DNA from: Cellvibrio fontiphilus
Lineage (GTDB): Bacteria > Pseudomonadota > Gammaproteobacteria > Pseudomonadales > Cellvibrionaceae
Length of the DNA stretch: 64,000 nucleotides
Direction: 5' to 3' (one strand)
Assembly (NCBI RefSeq): GCF_035317345.1
Contig: NZ_JAYKTU010000007.1
Below, in pieces: positions 7,904-16,639 of the stretch (within the stretch, counting starts at the first letter, position 1; every line of letters begins with the position of its first letter). The notes beneath the pieces are model-generated. The model saw only the letters and a list, made by a program, of their open reading frames with translations, made no database searches and had not been told where the DNA came from. The translations under genes were made by a program, and so were the position numbers.

Positions 7904-8740
7904 ATGAATCACCCACTGCACCCACCGCAAGGCACCGCCGAGTTAACCCCAATTGCGCTTACTATTGCTGGTAGTGATAGCGGTGGTGGTGCGGGTATAC
8001 AGGCCGATTTAAAAACCTTTTCAGCGCTCGGTGTCTATGGCACCAGTGCAATAGCATCTTTGACGGCTCAAAACACGCAAGGTGTGCAAGGTGTTTTACC
8101 AATCCTGCCGGTGTTTGTGCAGCAGCAAATCACTTCAGTGTTAAGCGACATTCATGTGTCCGCAATAAAAACCGGGATGTTGGCAACGGCTGACATCATC
8201 GCGGCTGTTGCTGAAACCCTGACTGCTTATCCGCAGATTCCACTGGTATTGGACCCGGTAATGGTTGCCACCAGTGGTGATCGTTTATTAGCAGAAGATG
8301 CTATTCAAACCCTGATCGAAAAATTACTTCCTCTGGCAACCTTGGTGACACCAAATTTGCACGAAGCAGCGGTTTTGCTGGGTGCGCCTATTGCGACTGA
8401 TTTGAGACAAATGCAATTACAAGGCGAGCAAATTCTCGCACTGGGCGCTAAGGCTGTGCTGATGAAAGGAGGGCATGGTGAAGGTGAATCTGCAACCGAT
8501 TTGCTGATCACAGTAGCAGGGGCTGTGGCGTTTTCAGCCCCACGCTTGGTAACCAAAAATACCCACGGCACTGGCTGCACTTTGGCATCTGCGATTGCTG
8601 CCGGTTTGGCCAAAAAATATTCACTCAGCGAGTCAGTTCAACAAGCAAAAGAGTATTTGCATCAAGCGTTACTGAATGCTGAAAAATTACACATAGGGCA
8701 GGGTGCAGGTCCTGTTCATCATTTTTATAAATTTTATTAA
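7904..8740 (+). CDS. thiD: Hydroxymethylpyrimidine/phosphomethylpyrimidine kinase
   Basis: ThiD phosphorylates HMP and HMP-phosphate to HMP-diphosphate, the pyrimidine half of thiamine, in the cytoplasm. The ribokinase-like fold is recognised by IAGSDSGGGAGIQADLKTF near residues 22-40, VLDPVMVATSGDRLL in the middle, and KNTHGTGCTLASAIAAGLA with the anion hole and catalytic Cys near the C-terminus. I chose the ATG at 7904 because GCGGA then lies 6 bases upstream; the ATG at 7898 directly abuts that Shine-Dalgarno. Length is 278 residues. It forms an operon with thiC (13-base gap) under the TPP riboswitch. Confidence 0.95.
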   Translation: MNHPLHPPQGTAELTPIALTIAGSDSGGGAGIQADLKTFSALGVYGTSAIASLTAQNTQGVQGVLPILPVFVQQQITSVLSDIHVSAIKTGMLATADIIAAVAETLTAYPQIPLVLDPVMVATSGDRLLAEDAIQTLIEKLLPLATLVTPNLHEAAVLLGAPIATDLRQMQLQGEQILALGAKAVLMKGGHGEGESATDLLITVAGAVAFSAPRLVTKNTHGTGCTLASAIAAGLAKKYSLSESVQQAKEYLHQALLNAEKLHIGQGAGPVHHFYKFY

Positions 8741-8753
8741 TACCGAGGACACC

Positions 8754-10682
8754 ATGAATACCAGCGTCGAAAAAATTCTGAGTCAATCTGCCGAGGTGGA
8801 TCAAGCCTCGGTACAACCTTTTACCGGTTCGCAAAAAATTTATGTGCAAGGCTCGCGCCCGGACATTCGTGTGCCTATGCGTGAAATCACCTTGGCTGAT
8901 ACGCCAACGGATTTTGGTGGCGAGAAAAATCCACCAGTGCGTGTCTATGACACCTCCGGCCCTTACACTGACCCGAATGTAAAGATTGATCTGCGTACCG
9001 GTTTGGGCGATGTGCGCACAGCATGGATTGAAGAGCGCAACGACACAGAAATTCTGGAAGATAGCCACTCACAGTTTACCAACGAACGCTTGAATGACCC
9101 GAAACTCGCGCACTTGCGTTTCAATCTCACGCGCAAGCCACGTCGCGCCAAACCCGGCATGAACGTGTCGCAAATGCACTACGCCAAAAAAGGCATCATC
9201 ACACCGGAGATGGAATACATCGCCATCCGCGAAAACATGGCGCTGGCGCAGGCGCGTGAATTGGGTGAGCTTCCTGAATATAAGAACCTGGGACAACAGC
9301 ACAAGGGCATGAGTTTTGGTGCCAGTATTCCCGATGAAATTACGCCGGAATTTGTGCGCGATGAAGTAGCGCGTGGCCGTGCGATTATTCCGGCTAACAT
9401 CAATCACCCTGAATTGGAGCCAATGATTATTGGCCGCAATTTTTTGGTAAAAATTAACGGTAATATCGGCAACTCCGCGCTGGGTTCTTCCATTGAAGAA
9501 GAAGTGGAAAAACTCACTTGGGGTGCGCGTTGGGGTGCTGATACGGTGATGGATTTATCCACCGGTAAAAACATTCACGAAACCCGTGAGTGGATTATTC
9601 GCAATTCGCACGTACCTATTGGTACTGTTCCTATTTATCAAGCCTTGGAGAAAGTCGATGGTATTGCCGAAAATTTAACCTGGGAAATTTTCCGCGATAC
9701 CTTGATCGAACAAGCCGAGCAGGGTGTGGATTATTTTACCATTCACGCCGGTGTGTTGCTGCGCTATGTACCGCTCACTGCTAAACGTGTTACCGGCATT
9801 GTGTCGCGCGGTGGTTCGATTATGGCCAAGTGGTGTTTGGCGCACCACAAAGAAAATTTCCTCTACACCCACTTTGAAGAAATTTGCGAAATCATGAAAG
9901 CCTATGACGTAAGTTTTTCGTTGGGTGATGGCTTGCGTCCCGGCTCGATTGCTGACGCTAACGATGAAGCCCAATTTGGCGAATTGGAAACGCTGGGCGA
10001 ACTCACCAAAATTGCGTGGAAGCACGACGTGCAATGCATGATTGAAGGTCCCGGTCATGTGCCAATGCACATGATTAAAGAAAACATGGAAAAGCAATTG
10101 GAAGTGTGCGACGAAGCACCCTTCTATACACTTGGCCCGCTGACTACTGATATTGCGCCAGGTTACGACCACATCACTTCTGGCATAGGTGCCGCGATGA
10201 TTGGTTGGTATGGTTGCGCTATGTTGTGTTACGTCACGCCCAAAGAACACTTGGGTTTGCCTAACAAAGATGATGTCAAAGAAGGCATCATCACCTACAA
10301 AATCGCGGCGCATGCCGCCGATTTGGCCAAGGGTCACCCGGGAGCACAGCTGCGCGATAATGCACTTTCCAAAGCACGTTTTGAATTTCGCTGGGAAGAT
10401 CAATTTAATTTGGGGCTTGATCCAGACACAGCACGCTCCTATCACGATGAAACTCTGCCTAAAGAATCTGCCAAGGTGGCGCACTTCTGCTCTATGTGCG
10501 GGCCTAAATTCTGCTCCATGAAAATCACGCAGGAAGTGCGCGATTACGCCGCTAAAAACGGCACCGATATTTCGGTGATTGGCGATCAGGATATTATTAA
10601 AATGATCGACGTCGAAGCAGAAATGAAACAAAAATCCAAAGAGTTTTTGGAAGCTGGTGCAGAGATTTATCACAAGGTTTAA
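8754..10682 (+). CDS. thiC: Phosphomethylpyrimidine synthase (HMP-P synthase)
   Basis: ThiC is a radical-SAM enzyme that rearranges aminoimidazole ribotide into hydroxymethylpyrimidine phosphate for thiamine synthesis. The protein has 642 residues, the usual bacterial length. The C-terminal CX2CX4C motif that binds the [4Fe-4S] cluster is present as Cys579, Cys582 and Cys587 (CSMCGPKFC). The N-terminal domain and barrel core (for example GADTVMDLSTGKNIHETRE and MIEGPGHVPMHMI) are intact. The ATG at 8754 has GAGG upstream; the frame extends 17 codons before it but without family similarity. Co-transcription with thiD and riboswitch control are inferred from spacing. Confidence 0.97.
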   Translation: MNTSVEKILSQSAEVDQASVQPFTGSQKIYVQGSRPDIRVPMREITLADTPTDFGGEKNPPVRVYDTSGPYTDPNVKIDLRTGLGDVRTAWIEERNDTEILEDSHSQFTNERLNDPKLAHLRFNLTRKPRRAKPGMNVSQMHYAKKGIITPEMEYIAIRENMALAQARELGELPEYKNLGQQHKGMSFGASIPDEITPEFVRDEVARGRAIIPANINHPELEPMIIGRNFLVKINGNIGNSALGSSIEEEVEKLTWGARWGADTVMDLSTGKNIHETREWIIRNSHVPIGTVPIYQALEKVDGIAENLTWEIFRDTLIEQAEQGVDYFTIHAGVLLRYVPLTAKRVTGIVSRGGSIMAKWCLAHHKENFLYTHFEEICEIMKAYDVSFSLGDGLRPGSIADANDEAQFGELETLGELTKIAWKHDVQCMIEGPGHVPMHMIKENMEKQLEVCDEAPFYTLGPLTTDIAPGYDHITSGIGAAMIGWYGCAMLCYVTPKEHLGLPNKDDVKEGIITYKIAAHAADLAKGHPGAQLRDNALSKARFEFRWEDQFNLGLDPDTARSYHDETLPKESAKVAHFCSMCGPKFCSMKITQEVRDYAAKNGTDISVIGDQDIIKMIDVEAEMKQKSKEFLEAGAEIYHKV

Positions 10683-10695
10683 TAGTGAAATATAC

Positions 10696-10737
10696 CCCCC
10701 CCAGTCCTCCCGTTTGTCGGAGGGAGGGCTGGGGGGG
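10696..10737. terminator. Long G/C-tract hairpin between thiC and nudF, G-quadruplex capable
   Basis: The left arm (10696-10711: seven C, then AGTCCTCCC) pairs with the right arm (10722-10737: GGGAGGGCT and seven G). This gives a 16-bp stem with one G-T wobble and a 10-base loop. It probably acts as a terminator or transcript-stabilising element for thiDC, although no T-run follows. The plus strand of the right arm also fits a G-quadruplex formula with loops of 1, 2 and 1 bases. It could alternatively be a dispersed palindromic repeat. Confidence 0.6.
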
Positions 10738-10777
10738 AACTCTCGTCGTTTCTATTAATTTATCCGCGTAGAAAATT

Positions 10778-11401
10778 ATGATTAAAAAACCGGAATTTAC
10801 TCGTGCCGATGTGGAAATTATCCGCCGGGAAGAAATGTACAAGCGTTTCTTTCGTGTGGAAAAAATTTTCTTGCGTCACAAATTATTCAAGGGTGGCTGG
10901 GGCAAAGAAATTGGACGTGAATTATTTGTGCGCGGTGAAGCTGTTGCTGTTGTGCTTTATGACCCCAAGCTGGATCTCATCGGCATGGTTGAGCAGTTCC
11001 GCGTAGGCGCACTTGACGAACCAAATGGCCCTTGGTGTTATGAGGTTGTTGCGGGTATGTTAGAGCCTGGTGAGTCACCGGAGGAAGTGGCAAAGCGTGA
11101 ATTAATGGAGGAGGCAAATGTTATTCCCTATGCGATGGAATATATCTGTAATTATTTATCCAGCCCCGGCGGCTGCGACGAAAAATTACATTTATATTGC
11201 GGGCTTTGCGACCTGAGTCAAGCCGGTGGTGTCTATGGTTTGCCGGAAGAAGGTGAGGATATACGAGTACATCTGCTTGCCGCTGATGATGTGTTTGCGG
11301 AGTTATTAAACGGCGCTTTTAATAACGCAGCGGCGTTAATTTGCCTGCAATGGTTGCAAATGAATCGCGCCCGTTTGCGTTTGCAAGTGGTGGGGGAATA
11401 A
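10778..11401 (+). CDS. nudF: ADP-ribose pyrophosphatase (Nudix hydrolase)
   Basis: NudF hydrolyses ADP-ribose to AMP and ribose-5-phosphate, clearing toxic NAD breakdown products. The 207-residue length matches E. coli NudF. The Nudix box runs from Gly93 to Val115: GMLEPGE, then RELMEEANV with Glu108, Glu111 and Glu112 as metal ligands. The glycine near the box end is replaced by Asn114, a mild deviation. The gene opens the run nudF-yqiB-cpdA-yqiA-parE, the same order as in E. coli. Confidence 0.92.
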   Translation: MIKKPEFTRADVEIIRREEMYKRFFRVEKIFLRHKLFKGGWGKEIGRELFVRGEAVAVVLYDPKLDLIGMVEQFRVGALDEPNGPWCYEVVAGMLEPGESPEEVAKRELMEEANVIPYAMEYICNYLSSPGGCDEKLHLYCGLCDLSQAGGVYGLPEEGEDIRVHLLAADDVFAELLNGAFNNAAALICLQWLQMNRARLRLQVVGE

Positions 11402-11518
11402 ATTTTTTAAAGCATTGACTTAGTGCTGGCAGTGACTAACACTTCTGATGACTGCTGTTGAATCACTTGCGAAAAACAGCTAATAATTTCCTCGCAGTTT
11501 CTTTTCATTCAGGTATCT

Positions 11519-12010
11519 ATGTTCACATTGCGTGTTGCCAAGGTTCAACCCGAATACGTCACTTACAAAGAGCGTTATAAGGTCGATTTACCTTTGCAAA
11601 TGGCAGAGTGCGAAGCAAATTACCTGCGCTTATGCAAATTAGTTGCACAGAGTCCTGATGATGATATTCGCTTTATGGTGGCGCGCGGCCCACAGCAATG
11701 GCTGCATTTACTTAAAATTACCGAGCGTTCACCTTATACCACCACACTGGAACTCAGCCGAACGGTTGTAGGCCAAGGCTCAGAATGGCTCAGTATGCCC
11801 AAGCTGACCCTGCGTATGTATCACGATGCCAAGCTTGCCGAGGTGCTTGCTTGGGAAGGGCACAAGCGCTTGCGTCCGCGCTACGATTACCCCAATCAAT
11901 CTATGTATCAAAGCGATGAGAAGTATCAGCTCAACCGGTTTTTGGGGGAATGGTTGAGTCTTTGCCTGGAGCAGGGGCAGGCATTGGGACTGCCATCGAG
12001 GTTCGAATAA
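11519..12010 (+). CDS. yqiB: DUF1249 protein YqiB
   Basis: This is a 163-residue cytoplasmic protein of the DUF1249 family, whose function is not known. It is recognised by MAECEANYLRLCKL, TTLELSR and the C-terminal MYHDAKLAEVLAWE and RPRYDYPNQSMYQSDEK segments, and by its place between nudF and cpdA, as in E. coli. There is no signal peptide or membrane segment. Conserved linkage with ADP-ribose and cyclic-AMP hydrolases hints at nucleotide metabolism, but that is inference only. Confidence 0.88.
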   Translation: MFTLRVAKVQPEYVTYKERYKVDLPLQMAECEANYLRLCKLVAQSPDDDIRFMVARGPQQWLHLLKITERSPYTTTLELSRTVVGQGSEWLSMPKLTLRMYHDAKLAEVLAWEGHKRLRPRYDYPNQSMYQSDEKYQLNRFLGEWLSLCLEQGQALGLPSRFE

Positions 12011-12263
12011 GCTGTATCGATATTTGAGTAGAATGTCGATTGGGTCACACCAATGTTCAGGTTTTACACTTCTTGGCCTCTGAATACCTCATTTTTCTGT
12101 TTTGATGCTGGTGCGGTAACTCCCTTGCGTATATTGTTGGTGATAATATCGCAATGCATTTGACGCTTCAGTCATCGTTCAAGCGGCCAAATTGTTGCAA
12201 GGTTAACCACAAAAATAACCCAACCAACTACTAAACCCGACTATCAAAGGATGAGAGCCGCCA
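12011..12263. other. Intergenic stretch before cpdA
   Basis: These 253 bases hold no credible gene. They probably carry a separate promoter for cpdA-yqiA, but I could not fix -35 and -10 boxes with confidence. Confidence 0.4.
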
Positions 12264-13046
12264 GTGCGTCTGATTCAGATAACCGATTGCCATTTGGGTG
12301 CGCAGCAGAGCGAAACCCTTCTGGGGCTTAATACTGACCAGAGTCTTGATGACGTTTTACAACTGATTAAGGCGTCAGAACCCGGTTTCGATCACCTTTT
12401 GTGCACCGGCGATGTCGCCAGCGAAGCTCACGCTGCGTGTTACCAGCGTTTTGAAAATACTATCCGGCGTTATTTCGCCCAGCCATTAAGTTGGCTACCG
12501 GGTAATCATGATTCCGCCGAGTTGATGGCGCTGAATCAGGATCGTTTAGGTATTCAGAGCCGGCTGGTAGTAATCGGGAGTTGGCTGTTGGTCCTGCTGG
12601 ACTCCAGTGTGCCTGGTCAAGTGTATGGCCAGTTAGCCGCCAGCGAGTTGGATTTTCTTGAGTACGCTCTGGAAAAATACAGCGATAAACATGTGATTGT
12701 CTGCTTGCACCATCAACCGGTAGAGGTGGGTAGTGCCTGGATCGATCAATACATAGTACGCAATGCGGAAGCATTATTTGGTCTAATAGATCTTCATCCA
12801 CAAGTCAAAGTGGTGACCTGGGGGCATGTTCATCAGGAGTTTCAGCAGCAGCGCAAAGGCGTTGCACTGCTGGCGACACCATCAACCTGCGTGCAATTCA
12901 AGCCCGGTTGCGACAATTTTACGGTAGACACCCAAATGCCGGGTTATCGCTGGTTTGAGTTGAATGACAACGGCAGTTTTAGTACGGGTGTTGTGCGGGT
13001 TACCAATAAACAATACGTGATTGATTATAAATCTGCAGGTTATTAG
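12264..13046 (+). CDS. cpdA: 3',5'-cyclic-AMP phosphodiesterase (metallophosphatase)
   Basis: CpdA hydrolyses cyclic AMP to AMP and so lowers CRP/Vfr signalling. This class III metallophosphatase has all five metal motifs: Asp8-x-His10 (ITDCHLG), Gly49-Asp50 (CTGDVA), Gly80-Asn-His-Asp83 (LPGNHDS), a His in CLHHQP, and GHVH in TWGHVHQE. Length is 260 residues. Translation begins at a GTG (12264) with GAGAG 6 bases upstream; no in-frame ATG fits. The next gene starts 5 bases after its stop, so the two are probably translated together. Confidence 0.93.
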   Translation: MRLIQITDCHLGAQQSETLLGLNTDQSLDDVLQLIKASEPGFDHLLCTGDVASEAHAACYQRFENTIRRYFAQPLSWLPGNHDSAELMALNQDRLGIQSRLVVIGSWLLVLLDSSVPGQVYGQLAASELDFLEYALEKYSDKHVIVCLHHQPVEVGSAWIDQYIVRNAEALFGLIDLHPQVKVVTWGHVHQEFQQQRKGVALLATPSTCVQFKPGCDNFTVDTQMPGYRWFELNDNGSFSTGVVRVTNKQYVIDYKSAGY

Positions 13047-13051
13047 TTCCC

Positions 13052-13624
13052 GTGGCGTCACTGGTTTATATCCATGGGTTTTTAAGTTCTCCACTCTCTT
13101 TCAAGGCGCAGCAAACTGCCCAATGGCTCGCGCACTACCATCCTGAAATTAATTTCTATTGCCCCCAGCTGCCGCCTTACCCAGCCGAAACCCAAACTAT
13201 ACTGGAGGTATTAATCGAGTCACTTCTGCCCGGGCCTGTCTATTTAATGGGCAGTTCGCTCGGCGGATTTTGGGCAACCTGGCTCGCAGAAAAATACGAT
13301 TTACGCGCAGTACTGATTAATCCAGCGGTGCGTCCGCAAGATTTTATGCCGACCTATTTAGAGGTTGACCTGAAAAGTTATCACACCGATCATAGCTACC
13401 GCCTAAAGGCGCAGCATATCGATGAAATTATTGCGGTCGATGTGCAACCCACGCGCCTGACTAATTATTGGCTGCTGGTGCAAACGGGCGATGAAACGCT
13501 CGATTATCGCCAAGCGGTAAAAAAATATGCAGGCTGCAGACAAACTATCGAACCAGGGGGCGACCATGCGTTCCAGGGCTTTGAACGTTTTTTTGCAGAT
13601 TGCCTAAGCTTCTTTAATCACTAG
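13052..13624 (+). CDS. yqiA: YqiA alpha/beta-hydrolase esterase
   Basis: This is a 190-residue cytoplasmic alpha/beta-hydrolase of the YqiA family, esterases of unknown natural substrate. The start shows the oxyanion-hole motif YIHGFLSSP. The nucleophile elbow is Gly67-Ser-Ser69-Leu-Gly71, and a C-terminal GGDHAFQGFE supplies the catalytic His. It starts with GTG, 5 bases after cpdA and directly before parE, as in other gammaproteobacteria. Confidence 0.9.
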   Translation: MASLVYIHGFLSSPLSFKAQQTAQWLAHYHPEINFYCPQLPPYPAETQTILEVLIESLLPGPVYLMGSSLGGFWATWLAEKYDLRAVLINPAVRPQDFMPTYLEVDLKSYHTDHSYRLKAQHIDEIIAVDVQPTRLTNYWLLVQTGDETLDYRQAVKKYAGCRQTIEPGGDHAFQGFERFFADCLSFFNH

Positions 13625-13677
13625 GCCTTTTTGCATGGCCCAGCCCTGTTTAAACCATTCGGTAAATTGAAAATAAA

Positions 13678-15567
13678 ATGGCTAATTATTCCGCAGAAGA
13701 TATTGAAGTACTCACGGGATTAGACCCGGTAAAAAAACGCCCCGGTATGTATACCGAAACCACACGCCCTAATCACTTGGCGCAGGAAATTATCGATAAC
13801 TCGGTGGATGAGGCACTTGCCGGCCACGCCAAAACTATTGATGTCATTTTGCATAAAGATCATTCCGTCACCGTGATCGACGATGGCCGCGGCATGCCGG
13901 TAGATATTCACCCCGAGCAGGGCAAGCCCGGTGTGGAAGTTATTTTGTGTACGCTCCATGCCGGCGGGAAATTCTCCAATAAAAATTACCAATTCTCCGG
14001 TGGCTTGCACGGTGTGGGGGTGTCGGTAGTAAACGCGTTGTCGGAAAAATTAATTGTTACCGTCAAGCGCGATGGCAATGTCTACCAAATGGGTTTTGCG
14101 AATGGCGACAAAGCCAGTGACCTGGAAATTATCGACACCTGCCCCAAGCGTCAGACCGGCACCAGTGTTCATTTTTTACCGAACCCCAGCTATTTTGATT
14201 CACCCAAATTTTCTGTGACGCGTATGCGCCATGTGCTGCGCGCCAAGGCGGTGTTGTGCCCAGGTTTGACGGTGACATTTCTCGATGAAACAACCGGCGA
14301 AAAAGATGTCTGGTATTACGAAGATGGATTAAAAGATTACCTCGCCGGTGCCACGCAGGAATGGTTGACTCTGCCAGAGCAACCCTTTGTGGGCGATTTC
14401 AGCGGTCAGACTGAAGCGGTGAGCTGGGCGGTGCAATGGTTGATGGATGGCGGCGAATTGGTGCAGGAATCTTATGTGAACCTGATTCCCACTGCGCAGG
14501 GTGGCACCCATGTGAATGGTTTGCGCACGGGTTTGTTGGATGCACTGCGCGATTACTGTGAGTTCCGCAATTTAATTCCACGCGGTATTAAACTCGCGCC
14601 AGAAGACTTGTGGAATGCCTGTTGTTATGTGCTCTCCTACAAACACGCCGATCCACAATTTTCCGGTCAAACCAAAGAGCGTTTAACCTCGCGCGAGGCG
14701 GCGGCGTTTGTCTCCGGTATTGCGAAAGATGCGTTTGCATTGTGGCTCAATCAGCATACGGAAGACGGCGATAAACTTGCGGAGTTTTGTATTAGCAATG
14801 CGCAAAAACGTGTGCGCGCCAGTAAAAAAATTGAACGCAAACGCGTGACCCAAGGCCCGGCGTTGCCTGGCAAATTAGCCGACTGCTCCAGCGGCGACCC
14901 GGCGCGCAGTGAATTATTTTTGGTAGAGGGTGACTCAGCGGGTGGCTCTGCCAAACAAGCACGCGACCGCGAATTCCAGGCCATCATGCCGCTGCGCGGA
15001 AAAATCCTGAACACCTGGGAAGTGGATTCCGGTGAGATTTTAGCGAGCCAGGAAGTGCACGATATTTCGGTCGCCATAGGTATGGATCCCGGCAGCGAAG
15101 ATCTGAGTGAGCTGCGCTATCACAAGATTTGTATCCTTGCCGATGCCGACTCAGACGGTTTGCACATTGCGACGCTCTTGTGCGCACTGTTTGTAAAACA
15201 TTTTCCGGTTTTGGTTCGTCGTGGCCATGTCTTTGTTGCCATGCCGCCGCTGTATCGCATCGATATTGGCAAAGAAGTTTATTACGCACTGGATGAAGGC
15301 GAAAAAAACGGCATCCTTAATCGCATTGCCGCAGAAAATAAAAAAGGCAAACCCAATGTCCAGCGTTTTAAAGGTTTGGGTGAGATGAATCCATTGCAGC
15401 TACGTGAAACTACCATGGCTCGTGATACCCGTCGCTTGGTACAACTGACTATTGATGATGACGATGGCACGCATCAGGTAATGGATATGATGTTGGCGAA
15501 AAAGCGCGCGGGTGACCGTAAAAACTGGCTGGAGGAAAAAGGTAACCTGGCAGAAATTTCGGTCTAA
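13678..15567 (+). CDS. parE: DNA topoisomerase IV subunit B
   Basis: ParE is the ATPase subunit of topoisomerase IV, which with ParC unlinks daughter chromosomes. The 629 residues are nearly identical in length to E. coli ParE. The GHKL ATPase domain shows EIIDNSVDEALAGH, IDDGRGMPV and GGLHGVGVSVVNALS. The Toprim domain has ELFLVEGDSAGGSA and DADSDGLHI for Mg2+ binding, and the end has RFKGLGEMNP. Length and motif order argue for ParE rather than the longer GyrB. It closes the nudF to parE run. parC is not in the window. Confidence 0.97.
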   Translation: MANYSAEDIEVLTGLDPVKKRPGMYTETTRPNHLAQEIIDNSVDEALAGHAKTIDVILHKDHSVTVIDDGRGMPVDIHPEQGKPGVEVILCTLHAGGKFSNKNYQFSGGLHGVGVSVVNALSEKLIVTVKRDGNVYQMGFANGDKASDLEIIDTCPKRQTGTSVHFLPNPSYFDSPKFSVTRMRHVLRAKAVLCPGLTVTFLDETTGEKDVWYYEDGLKDYLAGATQEWLTLPEQPFVGDFSGQTEAVSWAVQWLMDGGELVQESYVNLIPTAQGGTHVNGLRTGLLDALRDYCEFRNLIPRGIKLAPEDLWNACCYVLSYKHADPQFSGQTKERLTSREAAAFVSGIAKDAFALWLNQHTEDGDKLAEFCISNAQKRVRASKKIERKRVTQGPALPGKLADCSSGDPARSELFLVEGDSAGGSAKQARDREFQAIMPLRGKILNTWEVDSGEILASQEVHDISVAIGMDPGSEDLSELRYHKICILADADSDGLHIATLLCALFVKHFPVLVRRGHVFVAMPPLYRIDIGKEVYYALDEGEKNGILNRIAAENKKGKPNVQRFKGLGEMNPLQLRETTMARDTRRLVQLTIDDDDGTHQVMDMMLAKKRAGDRKNWLEEKGNLAEISV

Positions 15568-15642
15568 TCTGGATGATAAGAAAGTGCGTTTGCCGGGCAG
15601 CCATCGTTTGAGAGGATTGCTCACACTGATCTGGAGCGAGCT

Positions 15643-16500
15643 ATGAAATATCTCGTGTTGTTGATGTTTTTCGCTCTCACGCTCAGCTATCACTCACAGG
15701 CGATGGCTGAAAAAATCCGTATCTCTGTTGGTGTCTACTCCGAACATCTCGCCGCGTTTGAGCGGGCAGTTGCCCAAGGTAATTGCCCTCATCCACGCGA
15801 TTATCCGGTCAGCGATAATCAGGTGCTGGCCGAGTTTTTAATGTTTTGTGAGGCGCTTAACTTGGGTGGCCTTGAGCCTGATTTTGAGTTCAAGGTATTT
15901 CCTGCTTATGCCCGGTTATTGCGTGAACTCAATGACAATTCAATTACTGCTTTGGCTTTTGGTGGCTGGCGGCGCGATTTGGATGAGGAGCGTTTGTATA
16001 TTTCTACACCCATCATTCCCGCGAATACTTTCAGCAAAGGTATTTTTGTTCTGCCAACGCAGGAGCATGTCTTGGACTTTCCCAATCGAACACAAATTGC
16101 CAGCCTGACGGCGGTATCAAATGCCAATTGGGAGGGAGATGTCGAAAGTATCAGTTGTATTGGTTCCAAAATGGTAAGCGCCCATTCTTATGTCAATATG
16201 TTTCGTATGGTGAAGGTAGGGCGTGCTGATTATTTGATTACGACTTTTCCGGCGGGCGATAAATTGGATGTTACTTTTCACGGTGTGACCCTGCGGCCAG
16301 TGCACGGTGTAAAGGTGATATTCAAGGATTCTTTACACTACGCAATTAATAAAAATCACCTGGACGCTAAAAAAATATTTGCTGCCCTGGAGTCAGGCAT
16401 GGACAAATTGACTCGTGACGGCACTATCCGCCAGGTAATGGCCGACTTGGGTATAGATAACCCCAAAACGTCAGGTTGGAAGAATATTGGTTGCCAATAG
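15643..16500 (+). CDS. Orphan periplasmic solute-binding protein (ABC SBP family 3-like)
   Basis: This 285-residue protein has a signal peptide (MKYLVLLMFFALTLSYHSQAMA) and a fold typical of amino-acid-type binding proteins. Recognisable parts are RISVGVYSEH at the mature start, TALAFGGWRRDLDEERLYIS, and a C-terminal ALESGMDKLTRDGTIRQVMADLG helix. Mature cysteines occur in GNCPHP, MFCEAL, SCIGSK and NIGCQ, so disulfides are possible. No permease or ATPase gene is adjacent, so it may serve signalling or work with a distant transporter. The ligand is unknown. GGAG precedes the ATG. Confidence 0.75.
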   Translation: MKYLVLLMFFALTLSYHSQAMAEKIRISVGVYSEHLAAFERAVAQGNCPHPRDYPVSDNQVLAEFLMFCEALNLGGLEPDFEFKVFPAYARLLRELNDNSITALAFGGWRRDLDEERLYISTPIIPANTFSKGIFVLPTQEHVLDFPNRTQIASLTAVSNANWEGDVESISCIGSKMVSAHSYVNMFRMVKVGRADYLITTFPAGDKLDVTFHGVTLRPVHGVKVIFKDSLHYAINKNHLDAKKIFAALESGMDKLTRDGTIRQVMADLGIDNPKTSGWKNIGCQ

Positions 16501-16639
16501 CCGATTGTGGTTAAACGATTTATGAATCTGATCACAGGGATGATGCGCTTGTAACGTCTTGTAATTGACAAGCTCGCAGCTTCAAAAAATAGGTCTAGAC
16601 TTGAGTGGTAGCACTAACCGTCTTGCTCAGGGATCTACT

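Noticed and set aside
9675..10673. 332-codon open frame opposite thiC
   Set aside because: It is fully antisense to a well-conserved thiC. The frame is a shadow caused by codon bias, with His/Phe-rich nonsense composition.
10778..11401. Asn114 in place of Gly near the end of the NudF Nudix box as a sign of an inactive enzyme
   Set aside because: All metal-binding glutamates are kept, and this position varies among Nudix proteins.
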